The notes beneath the pieces are model-generated. The model saw nothing but the letters and a program-made list of their open reading frames with translations. It ran no database searches and was not told the DNA's origin. Source: Candidatus Latescibacterota bacterium (GTDB lineage Bacteria; Krumholzibacteriota; Krumholzibacteriia; JACNKJ01). From it: 64,000 nucleotides of DNA. Location: NCBI GenBank assembly GCA_020633725.1, contig JACKDC010000007.1, positions 1-64,000 of the forward strand. The letters run 5' to 3'. Below, one piece after another: positions 43,445 to 52,657 of this stretch. A program made the translations under genes and the position numbers. Within the stretch, counting starts at the first letter, position 1. Every line of letters starts with the position of its first letter.

Positions 43445-45346
43445 ATGGAAGAGCGCGGGTCCAGGCAGCAGCTCCGCGGGCTCCTCGACGAGCTCACGGG
43501 CAGCGCGCGCATGCTGCCGCGGGTCTGGGGCCGTCGATCCTTCTGGCAGATCCGACTGCGCTGGTGGGTGCCGCCGCTGATCGCCGTCGGCGTGGGGGTC
43601 GGCCACCTGATCGGCTATCGCTTCCGCGTCCTGCCGATCCTGCTCGTCGCCGCGGGCATCCTCGCCTACAACGCCCTGCTCGCCCTGTTCACCCACCGGC
43701 TCGCCGCGAATCTCGAACGCGAGCCCCTGCGCGACCGCCGCTGGGTGTTGCTGGAGGTGGGGCTGGACTACGCGGCGATGTTCCTGCTCATCGGCCTGAC
43801 GGGAGGCGTGGCGAGTCCTCTGCTCTTCTTCTTCCTCTTCCACGTGATCTTCGCGGCCATCCAGTTCCGCGCGGGTACGGCCCAGCTCTTCGCGGGCATC
43901 GCCATCGCGGGCAGCTGGGTTCTCCTGGCGCTGCAGTCGGCCAGGGTCCTGTCCTGTCCGGCCATCGGCTATCTCGACTCGCGGCTGGACTTCCACGACC
44001 ACCCGGCGCACTTCGTCGCGCAGCTGCTCTTCTTCAGCGGGACGGTGGCGATCACCGCCGTGCTCGCCACGCGCATCATGACCCGCCTGCGCACCCGCGT
44101 CCGCGAGCTGACGCGGGCGAGCGGCGCGGTGGCGGACCTCAACGACCGCCTCGACCGCCTGCACACCATGCTGCGGGTGATCGGACGCGAGCAGCGGCTG
44201 CAGCCGATCCTCGACCGCGTCTGCAGCGAGCTGGCGGCGGAGATGGGGGTGAAGATCGTCGCCGTGAAGCTGCTCAGCGAGGATCGCCGCGAACTGCGCT
44301 TCGTGGCCGGGCACGGGCTGCCCGCGGACTTCCTCGAGCGCAAGGTGGTGCAGCTGGCCCGCAGTCCGCTCAACCGGCGCGTGATCGAGGGCGAGGTGTG
44401 GGTGCACGGGCACATCGGTCAGGACGATCGCTTCCAGCTGCAGGCCGAGCTGCTCGATCTCAACATCCGCTCGGTGGCCTTCGCGCCGCTGAAGCTCGAG
44501 GATCGCGTCATCGGGATTCTCGGCGCCTACTGCGTCAAGGCAGATCGCTTCAAGAACGAGGACACGAGCTTCCTGCGCATCGCCGCCGAGCTGGTGGCCG
44601 TGGCGATCGAGAACGGCCGGGCCTGGGAGGCGGTGGAGTCGCTGATGGGCGAGCGTGCGCGCTTCATGCTGCGCGTGGCCCACAACATGCGCGCGCCGCT
44701 GGGGGCGTCGCTCAGCCTGCTCGCGCTCGTGCGGGACGGCAGTCTTGGCGAGGTGGCCGAGCGCCAGCGCGAGGTGCTCGGGCGCGTGGAGCGGCGGCTC
44801 GGCGCGCTGAACCAGACGGTGGGCGATCTGCTCGCGCTAGCGCGCAGCCGCGACCTCACCCGGGAGCTGCCGGCGGTGACGGTCAAGCCCGCGGAACTGG
44901 GCGAACAGCTCGAGGAGATCTTCCTCGCCCGGGCCCAGGCCAAGGGCGTGGAGCTGCGCGTGGCCGTCGCGCCGGGCCTGCCGCCGCTGCCCAGCCGCGG
45001 CGACATCGCGAGCCAGCTGCTCGAGAATCTCGTCTCCAACGCGATCAAGTACACACCCGCCGGCGGCAAGGTGCGGCTGGTGATGCTGCGCGAAGAGCGC
45101 TGGCTGCGCGTCGAGATCAGCGACACGGGCATTGGCATCCCCAGCGCCGAGCAGGCCCACCTCTTCGACGAGTTCTTCCGCGCCTCCAACGCCCGCGCGC
45201 TTCACGAGGAGGGGACGGGGCTCGGACTGGCCCTGGCCCGCCAGACCGCCGAACGGCTCGGGGGCAGCCTGCGCCTGGCCAGCGAGGAGGGCGAGGGGAC
45301 GACGGTCGTGGTCTACCTGCCGCTGGATCCGCCGGCGCCGGCCTAG
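43445..45346 (+). CDS. membrane sensor histidine kinase with GAF domain
   Basis: 633 aa. Five to six N-terminal membrane helices (about 38-215) resemble a sensory module, followed by a coiled-coil linker. A GAF domain (about 240-400) contains L-R-F-V-A-G-H-G-L-P and V-I-G-I-L-G-A-Y. The dimerisation/phosphoacceptor helix is V-A-H-N-M-R-A-P-L-G-A (His about 418), and the ATPase domain has N-L-V-S-N-A-I-K-Y-T, D-T-G-I-G-I-P and G-T-G-L-G-L-A-L. The phosphoacceptor region reads H-N-M-R-A-P rather than H-E-L/I-R-x-P. No response regulator is adjacent. It lies between the hyp operon and the convergent hyb operon, so a hydrogen- or redox-related signal is inferred. The end overlaps hybD by four bases. 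Confidence 0.86.
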   Translation: MEERGSRQQLRGLLDELTGSARMLPRVWGRRSFWQIRLRWWVPPLIAVGVGVGHLIGYRFRVLPILLVAAGILAYNALLALFTHRLAANLEREPLRDRRWVLLEVGLDYAAMFLLIGLTGGVASPLLFFFLFHVIFAAIQFRAGTAQLFAGIAIAGSWVLLALQSARVLSCPAIGYLDSRLDFHDHPAHFVAQLLFFSGTVAITAVLATRIMTRLRTRVRELTRASGAVADLNDRLDRLHTMLRVIGREQRLQPILDRVCSELAAEMGVKIVAVKLLSEDRRELRFVAGHGLPADFLERKVVQLARSPLNRRVIEGEVWVHGHIGQDDRFQLQAELLDLNIRSVAFAPLKLEDRVIGILGAYCVKADRFKNEDTSFLRIAAELVAVAIENGRAWEAVESLMGERARFMLRVAHNMRAPLGASLSLLALVRDGSLGEVAERQREVLGRVERRLGALNQTVGDLLALARSRDLTRELPAVTVKPAELGEQLEEIFLARAQAKGVELRVAVAPGLPPLPSRGDIASQLLENLVSNAIKYTPAGGKVRLVMLREERWLRVEISDTGIGIPSAEQAHLFDEFFRASNARALHEEGTGLGLALARQTAERLGGSLRLASEEGEGTTVVVYLPLDPPAPA

Positions 45347-45927
45347 TCGGGCGCCCCCCGCCGCCACCAGAGCTCGGGTTCCGCGGGCACCGGGCGCGCC
45401 GCGCCGGGACAGCCCAGGCGCTCCAGCTCGGCGAGGACCGCCGCCTCCACCGCGGGCAGGGCGGCCGCGACGGCGGGGCTGAGCTCCGTGCCCTGGGCGA
45501 TGCTCGCCGGCACCACGCCCACCAGCAGGACCTCCGCCGGACCGCCGCCCGCGAACTCGGCCGTGAGCAGCGCCTCCTTGATGGCGGGGTCGTGCGGCGT
45601 CGTGCGCAGGGTGGGCGGATGGGACAGCAGCTGCTCCCTGCGGTAGCAGTGCACGCTGCCGGGCGGTCCGTCGGCGCGCACGGAGTCGACGATGATCAGC
45701 GCCTCGATGTCGGCGAGATAGGGCGCCAGGTCCATCCCCGGCGTGCCGAGCTCCAGCACGCTCACGGAGTCGGGAAAGGTGTAGCGGGCGTCGAGCAGCT
45801 TGACGACGTGCGGGCCGACGGAGTCGTCGCTCATGAGCACGCTGCCGATGCCGAGCACGGCGACGGCCGGAGCGATGGGCTCCGGCCGTCCCTGCACGCT
45901 TCCTCTCTCAGCAGACCGTCGTGACAC
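45343..45927 (-). CDS. hybD: hydrogenase maturation protease for the uptake enzyme
   Basis: 194-aa nickel-dependent endopeptidase of the HybD/HycI family that removes the C-terminal tail of the large subunit after nickel insertion. V-L-G-I-G-S-V-L-M-S-D-D has the first metal acid, V-D-S-V-R-A-D-G the second, and H-D-P-A the histidine. The GTG at 45927 has AAGGAG seven bases upstream and lies 20 bases inside the large-subunit gene; another GTG at 45897 is possible and would give 184 aa. Last gene of the hyb operon. Confidence 0.87.
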   Translation of the reverse strand: MSRRSAERGSVQGRPEPIAPAVAVLGIGSVLMSDDSVGPHVVKLLDARYTFPDSVSVLELGTPGMDLAPYLADIEALIIVDSVRADGPPGSVHCYRREQLLSHPPTLRTTPHDPAIKEALLTAEFAGGGPAEVLLVGVVPASIAQGTELSPAVAAALPAVEAAVLAELERLGCPGAARPVPAEPELWWRRGAPD

Positions 45928-47611
45928 GCGCCAGCTCCTTGCCCTCGGGATCCAGCGTGTGGATCGCGCAGGCGAGGCAGGGGTCGAAGCTGTGGATGGT
46001 GCGCAGCACCTCGAGCGGCAGCTTCGGATCGACCACCGGGTTGCCCATCAGCGAGGCCTCGTAGGGGCCCTTCTGGTTCGCGGCGTCCCGCGGACCGGCG
46101 TTCCAGGTGGACGGCACCACCGCCTGGTAGTTGTCGATCTTCCCGTCGGTGATCACCGCCCAGTGGGAGAGCGCGCCGCGCGGCGCCTCGTGGAAACCGA
46201 AGCCGCGGATCTCGTGCTTCGGGAAGACCGGCGGGTTGAAGATCTGCGTGTCGCCTCTGCCGATGTTCTCCACCAGCAGGCCCCAGTGCTTGGCCGCCAT
46301 TTCGGTGAAGACGCAGGCGCGGATGGCCCGGGCCAGATGCCGGCCCAGCGTGGAGTGCAGCACCGCCGGGCTCAGCGTCGTGCCGGCCACCTTGCCCGCG
46401 TGATCCAGCGCCGCCTTCGCCCAGCGCTGCGTGGGCTCGTGTCCGGAGGCGAAGCCCACCAGCACCTGGGCGAGCGGGCCCACCTGCATGGGCTTGCCGT
46501 CGAAGCGCGGCGCCTTGACCCAGCTGTACTTGCCGTCGTCCTGGAAGTCCGTGTAGCTCGGCTCGGTCACCTCGTCGTAAGGGTGGCGCGCCCAGTCGCC
46601 GTCGTACCAGGAGTGCGCGATGCTCTCGGAGACCGCGTCGCGGAAGCGGGCGTCCTTGAAGCTGTCGATGGTCTGCACCGTGCCGAGGTCGCCCCCGAAG
46701 ATCGTGCCGCCGGGCAGGTCGAAGCTCGCGCCCACGGTGTCCAGCGGCAGGTCGGGCACCGCGAGGTAGTTGGTCACGCCGGCGCCGTAGCCCAGCCACT
46801 CGGGGTACATCGCGCCGATGGTGGCCACGTCGATGAAGTAGACCTGCTGGACGAAGGCCGTGACCTCGTCGATCAGCTCCTTGATGTGGAAGAGCTTCTC
46901 CATGTTCAAGGTGGCCTGGTTGTCCAGATTGATCGCGTTCGCCACGCCGCCCACCTGCAGGTTCTGGATGTTCGGCGTCTTGCTGCCCAGGATCGCGACG
47001 ATCTGGTTCGCCTTGCGCTGGTACTCCAGCGCCTGGAGGTAGTGGTTCACCGCCAGCAGGTTCACCTCGGGCGAGAGCTTCATGGCGGGATGGCCCCAGT
47101 AGCCGTTCGCGAAGATGCCCAGCTGTCCGCTGGCCACCAGCTTCTCCAGCCGCGCCTTCACGGCCTCCAGTTCGCGCCGGCTGTTCCGCGGCCAGGGCGA
47201 GATGCTCTCGGCCAGCTTGGCCGTGGCGGCGGGGTCGGCCTTGAGGGCCGAGACCACGTCCACCCAGTCCAGCGCCGAGAGATGGAAGAAGTGCACGATG
47301 TGGTCGTGCAGCCCGTGGGCGAGCAGGATCAGGTTGCGGATGTACTGCGCGTTCATCGGCACGGGCAGGTCCAGCGCGTTCTCCACGGTGCGCACCGAGG
47401 TGATGGCGTGGACCGTGGTGCACACGCCGCAGAAGCGCTGCGTGAAGACCCAGGCGTCGCGCGGATCGCGCCCCTGCAGGATGTTCTCGATGCCCCGCCA
47501 CATCTGGCCCGAGGACCAGGAGTTCGCCACCTCGCCGCGCTCCACCTCCACGTCGATGCGCAGGTGCCCCTCGATACGGGTGATGGGATCGATGGTGATG
47601 CGCTGACTCAT
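45908..47611 (-). CDS. hybC: [NiFe] uptake hydrogenase large subunit
   Basis: 567 aa, the same length as E. coli HybC. It binds the NiFe(CN)2CO centre through R-F-C-G-V-C-T-T-V-H near the N terminus and D-P-C-L-A-C-A-I-H near the C terminus. The protease would cut after that histidine and remove a 16-residue tail. The site uses cysteine, not selenocysteine. Group 1 (membrane-bound, H2-oxidising) by sequence features and by operon order. The ATG at 47611 has GGGAGG seven bases upstream and overlaps the hybB stop. The protein is carried across the membrane with the Tat-bearing small subunit. Confidence 0.95.
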   Translation of the reverse strand: MSQRITIDPITRIEGHLRIDVEVERGEVANSWSSGQMWRGIENILQGRDPRDAWVFTQRFCGVCTTVHAITSVRTVENALDLPVPMNAQYIRNLILLAHGLHDHIVHFFHLSALDWVDVVSALKADPAATAKLAESISPWPRNSRRELEAVKARLEKLVASGQLGIFANGYWGHPAMKLSPEVNLLAVNHYLQALEYQRKANQIVAILGSKTPNIQNLQVGGVANAINLDNQATLNMEKLFHIKELIDEVTAFVQQVYFIDVATIGAMYPEWLGYGAGVTNYLAVPDLPLDTVGASFDLPGGTIFGGDLGTVQTIDSFKDARFRDAVSESIAHSWYDGDWARHPYDEVTEPSYTDFQDDGKYSWVKAPRFDGKPMQVGPLAQVLVGFASGHEPTQRWAKAALDHAGKVAGTTLSPAVLHSTLGRHLARAIRACVFTEMAAKHWGLLVENIGRGDTQIFNPPVFPKHEIRGFGFHEAPRGALSHWAVITDGKIDNYQAVVPSTWNAGPRDAANQKGPYEASLMGNPVVDPKLPLEVLRTIHSFDPCLACAIHTLDPEGKELARVTTVC

Positions 47612-48801
47612 CTTGTTCCTCCCTGTAGCTGCGGGCCGGACCCGGCGGCGAGGATCGGGTAGCGTTTCACGATGACGATGTAGAGGACGATCTCGAGGGC
47701 CACGAGTCCCGTCGTGATCAGCAGCTCGGGCACCGTCGGGAAGTAGCTCCAGGACGGCCCCGGATGGTAGGTGATCAGATAGGTCGAGAAGCGATAGAGC
47801 GAGCCGGCCAGGACGATCATGAACGCCCCGCGGAACAGGCAGCCCGGCGCCTCCCGCCGGGAGCGCGACTGCAGCAGGAAGGCCGGCAGCAGGAAGAGCA
47901 GCATCTCCACGAGGAAGAGGATCGAGGCGCCGTCCATGGCGGCGAGCGCGCCGAGGCGACCGCGCAGGGCGATGTCCCCGATCCGCAGCGCGACGTAGAG
48001 GAAGAGCAGCCAGGAGGCGATGCGCGCCAGGTTCGACAGCATCGCGGTCTCGCGCGGGCGGCGGAAGACGCGCGCCGAGAGGCTGGACTCCATCACCACG
48101 ACGCCGAAGCCCATCGCGATGCAGGAGATCAGGAAGAGCAGGGGCAGCAGCGGGGTCTGCCAGAGCGGGTGCATCTTGTGGCTGCCGAGCAGCATGACGC
48201 CGCCGAGCGAGGACTGGTGCATCGTCGGCAGCAGCAGGCCGAGCGCGATGATCCAGATCAGCGCCTTGTCCAGCGCCGGCGACACCCGCGCGGCGAAGCG
48301 GGCGAGGCCGGGCCTGCCGCTCTGCTGCCAGCGCTCGAGGAAGACCGGCGCCATCTCGATCCAGAGCACGACGATGTAGGCCATCACGCAGAGCGCGACC
48401 TCGAGCAGGATCGAGTTGAGGTTCCACTTCCCCCAGCTGATGGGCAGCTTGTAGAGGTTCCAGTAGCGCCCCACGTCGACGACGATGCCCACGCTCGCCA
48501 GCGAATAGCCCAGCGCGCTGGTGAGGATCGCCGAGCGCATCAGCGGGTGGAAGCGCGCCCTGTTGAGGATGTAGACCAGGATGGCCACGGCGTAGCCGCC
48601 GCAGGCGAGGGCGGTGCCGGTGACGACGTCGAAGGCGATCCAGATCCCCCAGGGATAGCCGTCGCTGAGGCCGGAGACCGCGCCGATGCCGCTGGCGAAG
48701 CGCCAGACCATCATCGCGACGCCCACGGCGACCACCAGCAGCAGGAACTTCATGGGACCGGTCAGCAGCCGGCCGCCCACGGGTTCGGCGTGTCCGCTCA
48801 T
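47608..48801 (-). CDS. hybB: hydrogenase membrane subunit HybB (NrfD family)
   Basis: 397 aa with about ten membrane helices. HybB features include G-Y-P-W-G-I-W-I-A-F-D near helix 2, P-I-S-W-G-K-W-N-L-N-S-I-L-L-E and M-H-Q-S-S-L-G-G. It passes electrons from the hydrogenase FeS chain to menaquinone and can conserve proton motive force. It overlaps hybA and hybC by four bases each. This is a second, distinct NrfD-family protein besides the one at 34415. Confidence 0.93.
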   Translation of the reverse strand: MSGHAEPVGGRLLTGPMKFLLLVVAVGVAMMVWRFASGIGAVSGLSDGYPWGIWIAFDVVTGTALACGGYAVAILVYILNRARFHPLMRSAILTSALGYSLASVGIVVDVGRYWNLYKLPISWGKWNLNSILLEVALCVMAYIVVLWIEMAPVFLERWQQSGRPGLARFAARVSPALDKALIWIIALGLLLPTMHQSSLGGVMLLGSHKMHPLWQTPLLPLLFLISCIAMGFGVVVMESSLSARVFRRPRETAMLSNLARIASWLLFLYVALRIGDIALRGRLGALAAMDGASILFLVEMLLFLLPAFLLQSRSRREAPGCLFRGAFMIVLAGSLYRFSTYLITYHPGPSWSYFPTVPELLITTGLVALEIVLYIVIVKRYPILAAGSGPQLQGGTR

Positions 48802-49673
48802 GACTTCACCTCCTGGCTGACGCGCGCGGCGCGCTTGCTGCGCCAGACGGCCACGCCCAGCGCGGCGTAGAGCGCCGCCGGGGCGATGAAGCCCTTGTAG
48901 ATGCTGTGCTGGATGGTCTCCGACAGCGCGGGCGTCGGTTCGTCACCGAGGTCGGGCAGGCCGAGGTCCTCGAAGGCGAAGCCCGCCTTTGCGAGGTAGA
49001 GCACCTGGGTGCCGCCCGCGTCGTGCTCGCCGTAGATCTTCGGATGGTAGCGCTCGGGCTCGGCCGCGAGGCGCGCGCGGGCGTCCGCGAGCAGCTCCCG
49101 GTAGTCGCCGAAGATCACGGCCTCGCGCGGACAGACGTCGCAGCAGGCCGGGATGCCGCCCTCGGCGAGCAGGTGGTTGCACATCTCGCACTTGACGATC
49201 CTGGGCTTCGGCGTGTCCCACTGGAACTTGGGGACGTTGAACTGGCAGGCCACCTGGCAGTAGCGGCAGCCCACGCAGCGCGTCGGATCCCAGGTCACGA
49301 TGCCGTACTCGCGCTTCTGGAAGGACCCCATCATGCAGGCGCTCACGCAGCCGGGGTCCACGCAGTGCATGCACTGGCGCTTGATGTAGGACCAGGCCGT
49401 CTCGCCCTTGTTCAGCTTGATGATGTTCTTGCAGTTGGCGCTCAGGTCGCGGGGCTCGTAGTAGAGGTCGGCGCCGTCGGGATAGGGCACGTGGTTGGCC
49501 TCACGACAGGCCACCATGCAGGCCTTGCAGCCGATGCAGCGGCTTGCGTCGTAGAGCATGCCCACCGCGTCGGCCGGCGCCTCCCGGCGTTCGCGCGCCG
49601 CCGCCGGCGCGGCGACCGCGGTCGCGCCGAGCGCGGCGACGGCCTTGAGCGCGTCGCGTCGCGTCATGCTCAT
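48798..49673 (-). CDS. hybA: hydrogenase FeS subunit HybA
   Basis: 291 aa. A Tat-like signal T-R-R-D-A-L-K precedes four [4Fe-4S] cysteine groups: C-I-G-C-K-A-C-M-V-A-C, C-M-H-C-V-D-P-G-C-V-S-A-C, C-V-G-C-R-Y-C-Q-V-A-C and C-E-M-C ... C-C-D-V-C-P. A C-terminal membrane helix (about 265-283) is typical of HybA. It bridges the small subunit and HybB. The start lies one base after the small-subunit stop. Confidence 0.93.
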   Translation of the reverse strand: MSMTRRDALKAVAALGATAVAAPAAARERREAPADAVGMLYDASRCIGCKACMVACREANHVPYPDGADLYYEPRDLSANCKNIIKLNKGETAWSYIKRQCMHCVDPGCVSACMMGSFQKREYGIVTWDPTRCVGCRYCQVACQFNVPKFQWDTPKPRIVKCEMCNHLLAEGGIPACCDVCPREAVIFGDYRELLADARARLAAEPERYHPKIYGEHDAGGTQVLYLAKAGFAFEDLGLPDLGDEPTPALSETIQHSIYKGFIAPAALYAALGVAVWRSKRAARVSQEVKS

Positions 49674-49674
49674 C

Positions 49675-50796
49675 TCAGGCCTCCTCGTCGTGGCCGCCGC
49701 CGAGCTTGCGCGAGGCCATGATGCCGGCCCCGACGATCGCCCCGCCGATCGCGCCGGCGACGCCCGTCGCCACCGGGCTGATGCCGGGCTTCTCGTCGTG
49801 GACGGGCGCGTAGGTGTCGGGCGGGTTCTTCCGCTCGATCTCGATGGTCTGCCAGGTGGGCACGTTGAAGGCGAGCGCCTGCTCGGTGCAGCCGTGGCAG
49901 GGAGCGCCGATGCCGATGGGCCAGGCGCCGTCCACCTCGCCGAAGTGCTTGCGCGAGCAGTTGGCGTGGGTGGCCGGGCCCTTGCAGCCCAGCTTGTACA
50001 TGCAGTAGCCCTCCATGTGGCCCTTGCCGCCGTAGGTCGTCGAGAAGCGGCCGGCGTCGAAGTGCGGGCGGCGGGGGCAGTCCTCGTGGATCGTGCGGCC
50101 GTAGGCGAAGAGCGGACGGCCCTTCGCGTCGAGGGCGGGCAAGGTGCCGTAGGTCGCGTACTGCAGCACCGTGCCGAGGAGGTTGTAGGGGTTGGCGGGG
50201 CAGCCGGGCAGGGTGACCACGGTCTTGTCCGTCAGCACCATGGGCGTGCCCTTGGCGCCGGTGGGATTGGGATTCGCCGCGGGGATGCCGCCGAAGGAGG
50301 CGCAGGACCCGATGGCGATGATCGCGCCGGCCATGTCCGCCGCCTCCTCGAGGATCGACAGCGCCGTGCGCCCGCCGATCTTGCAATAGATGCCGCCGTC
50401 CTTGGTGGGCGTGGCGCCCTCGGTGACCAGCACGAACTTGCCGCGATTCGCTTCCATCGCCGCGTGACGCGCGGCCTCGGCCTGGTGTCCCGCCGCCGCG
50501 CAGAGGGCCTCGTGGTAGTCCAGGGAGATCAGGTCGAGAAGCAGCTCGGCCAGACCCGGGTGGGAGGTCCGCAGCAGCGACTCCGTGCAGCCGGTGCACT
50601 CCTGGAAGGAGAGCCAGATGACCGAGGGCTTGCGGCCGGCCTCGGCGGCGCGGGCGAAGTCGAGTGCGGCGCCGAGGGGCAGGCCGATCGACGCCGCGGC
50701 GAGGGTGCAGACCTTGAGGAAGGACCTCCTGTCCATCGCGGACGGTCCCTCGGTCTGCAGTCCTGGATACTGAGCAAGGGTGGAGATCGGGTCCAT
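49675..50796 (-). CDS. hybO: [NiFe] uptake hydrogenase small subunit
   Basis: 373 aa. A Tat signal M-D-R-R-S-F-L-K-V (about 21-29) exports the large/small dimer. The proximal cluster uses C-T-G-C-T-E, G-S-C-A-S-F-G-G and L-P-G-C-P-A-N-P. The medial and distal clusters use H-E-D-C-P-R, G-C-K-G-P and A-P-C-H-G-C-T-E. A weak C-terminal helix (G-V-A-G-A-I-G-G-A-I-V-G-A-G-I-M) would anchor it to the periplasmic side of the membrane. The proximal-site surroundings show no extra cysteines of the oxygen-tolerant type. The ATG at 50796 has GAGGAGG six bases upstream. First gene of hybOABCD. Confidence 0.94.
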   Translation of the reverse strand: MDPISTLAQYPGLQTEGPSAMDRRSFLKVCTLAAASIGLPLGAALDFARAAEAGRKPSVIWLSFQECTGCTESLLRTSHPGLAELLLDLISLDYHEALCAAAGHQAEAARHAAMEANRGKFVLVTEGATPTKDGGIYCKIGGRTALSILEEAADMAGAIIAIGSCASFGGIPAANPNPTGAKGTPMVLTDKTVVTLPGCPANPYNLLGTVLQYATYGTLPALDAKGRPLFAYGRTIHEDCPRRPHFDAGRFSTTYGGKGHMEGYCMYKLGCKGPATHANCSRKHFGEVDGAWPIGIGAPCHGCTEQALAFNVPTWQTIEIERKNPPDTYAPVHDEKPGISPVATGVAGAIGGAIVGAGIMASRKLGGGHDEEA

Positions 50797-50898
50797 GGTG
50801 CCTCCTCGAGCAGATGGTGCAGGAGGTGCGGCAACGTTTGTTAACCTGGTGGCCGCTGTCCTGCGAGCGCCGTGACGCTGGCCGTACGACTCCCCGCA

Positions 50899-50926
50899 AT
50901 TGTAGCGAGAAGCCGGACCCAATCAA
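50899..50926 (-). promoter_or_regulatory. promoter TTGATT-16-TACAAT for the hyb operon
   Basis: On the minus strand TTGATT (50926-50921) and TACAAT (50904-50899) with a 16-base spacer. The leader to hybO is about 95 bases. No sigma-54 type -24/-12 element is seen. Confidence 0.6.
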
Positions 50927-50966
50927 GGATAAAATGGGCTGAATACCTTGAAATCGTGTTGACGGG

Positions 50967-52652
50967 TCAGCGGCGCTGGCGGTCTTCCAGGGCCTGGAGG
51001 AGGAGCTGCAGGTCGTCCAGCGTGAGCGTGGAGTGCGGGGACAGGCGATAGCGCGCCCGGAGCTGGTCGATGACCTCCGACGCGGAGCCCAGCACGGCCT
51101 GCCGCGGGGCCGTCGGCGGAGTCGTGGGCGCCGCCACGCCTGCGGGCTCGAGGCGCAGGTGTTCGTCGGCCACGTAGACCTGGTCCCGGGCGAGCTGGAG
51201 GGTCAGGGAGATGAAGCTGTGGCACTGCTGGCGAAGGCCGGCCAGGCGGGGGAGTTCGATGGTGAGGCCGAGCAGGATCGCGTTCAGGTCGCCCAGCAGT
51301 TCGCAGAACTCCTCCGGAGCCACGCCGGCGCCGGCCAGCTCGGGCCAGCGCTCGTCGATGTAGTTGAGCAGCAGCGAGCGGTTCACGCCACGAATGGAGC
51401 CCACCAGGAGCTGGAGGAGCACGCGCAGCATGCGGCGCACCTCCTCGGGAGGCAGCGCGCGCAGGCGCGGGTAGCTGGCCGCCTGGCCCGCGCCGCGCAG
51501 GCGTCCCTCGAGCTCGCGAAGCACGCGCTCCTTCTCGCGCTCCAGCTCCTCGCTGATGACGAGACTCGGCCGCAGGTCCCGCCGCCGGAAGAAGGCCTCG
51601 TTGCGCCCGCGCCAGATCTCTGGACGGCTGATCATGTTCTCGATCATGTAGAGCATGCGGTGCAGCACGTGGTCGCGCTCGGCGGGGGCCCAGCCCAGCG
51701 CCGCGCGGGTGCGCGAAGCGTCGACGCGCAGCTGGTGGTCCATGTAGCCGAGCATCCAGAGGCGTTCGAAGGGCCGGCGGCCGACGAGGCGGCCGACGAG
51801 GTCGCGCAGCAGCACGCCCGGCGCGGCCAGCGGCTTCGGCATCAGGATCGGCCGCGGGACGTGACCGTGATAGAAGCGCTGCGCCAGGTCGTAGAGCTCC
51901 CGGTGCGTGACGGTGCCGTCCGGACTCGCCACGTAGGTGCTGAAGGCCGGCAGCTGCTCGTCCTGCGCCATCACCGCGCGGATGAGCTTGATGAGATCGC
52001 GGATGTGGATGTAGGTGATCCCCGTCCGCCCCTTGCCGCCGAGGATGCGCGCGTTCCAGGCCCCGCTCAGCCAGGTGTTCAGAAAGACGTAGAGCGGCGC
52101 GTACTCGCACCAGTCCGTGACCACGGCCGCGAAGCGCAGCACCGTCGCCCGGAAGTGCCGCGAGTAGTCGGCGAGCATCGCCTCGCCCTGCCGCTTGCTG
52201 CGCGCGTACTCGAAGCTGGCGTCCGGGGGCGTTTCCTCGTCGATGGGCTCGCGCCGGCCGCGGAACTCGCAGGCGGCGAGCGAACTGGCGAAGATGAAGC
52301 GGCGGACCCCCAGCCGCCGCGCCAGCTCGAGGACGTTGCGGGTGCCGTCGACGTTGCTGCGCTGATACTCGGGGTTGTCTTCGTAGGTGAAGTCGTAGTA
52401 GCCCGCGAGGTGCAGCACGAAGTCGATCGGCCCGCCCGCGGCGATCTGCTCGGTGACGCCCTCCAGGCACTCCGCGCGGCCGATGTCCGCCTGGAACCAG
52501 CGCAAGTTGGGGTGCTCGGCGATGCCCACCTGCTGCGGCGTGCGCCGTGCCAGGCCGACGATCTCGCAGTCGTCCAGGGTGGCGGCGAGGAAGTGGCGGC
52601 CGATCAGGCCCGAGGCGCCGGTGACGAGGATGCGGGGGCGCTGGGAGGCCAT
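50967..52652 (-). CDS. NAD-dependent epimerase/dehydratase-family protein with long C-terminal extension
   Basis: 561 aa. The N-terminal 330 residues are an extended-SDR Rossmann domain: T-G-A-S-G-L-I-G-R-H cofactor loop, H-L-A-G-Y-Y-D-F, the catalytic Y-A-R-S-K-R-Q-G-E (Y-x-x-x-K) and Y-I-H-I-R-D-L-I-K. This resembles 3-beta-hydroxysteroid-type and nucleotide-sugar epimerases. The last 200 residues are a helical extension of charged leucine-rich segments (E-E-L-E-R-E-K-E-R-V-L-R-E-L-E-G-R-L) with no recognised domain. The substrate is not evident. The ATG lies five bases after the small membrane-protein stop, so the two form an operon between the hyb and hox operons. Confidence 0.8.
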   Translation of the reverse strand: MASQRPRILVTGASGLIGRHFLAATLDDCEIVGLARRTPQQVGIAEHPNLRWFQADIGRAECLEGVTEQIAAGGPIDFVLHLAGYYDFTYEDNPEYQRSNVDGTRNVLELARRLGVRRFIFASSLAACEFRGRREPIDEETPPDASFEYARSKRQGEAMLADYSRHFRATVLRFAAVVTDWCEYAPLYVFLNTWLSGAWNARILGGKGRTGITYIHIRDLIKLIRAVMAQDEQLPAFSTYVASPDGTVTHRELYDLAQRFYHGHVPRPILMPKPLAAPGVLLRDLVGRLVGRRPFERLWMLGYMDHQLRVDASRTRAALGWAPAERDHVLHRMLYMIENMISRPEIWRGRNEAFFRRRDLRPSLVISEELEREKERVLRELEGRLRGAGQAASYPRLRALPPEEVRRMLRVLLQLLVGSIRGVNRSLLLNYIDERWPELAGAGVAPEEFCELLGDLNAILLGLTIELPRLAGLRQQCHSFISLTLQLARDQVYVADEHLRLEPAGVAAPTTPPTAPRQAVLGSASEVIDQLRARYRLSPHSTLTLDDLQLLLQALEDRQRR

Positions 52653-52657
52653 GGCCG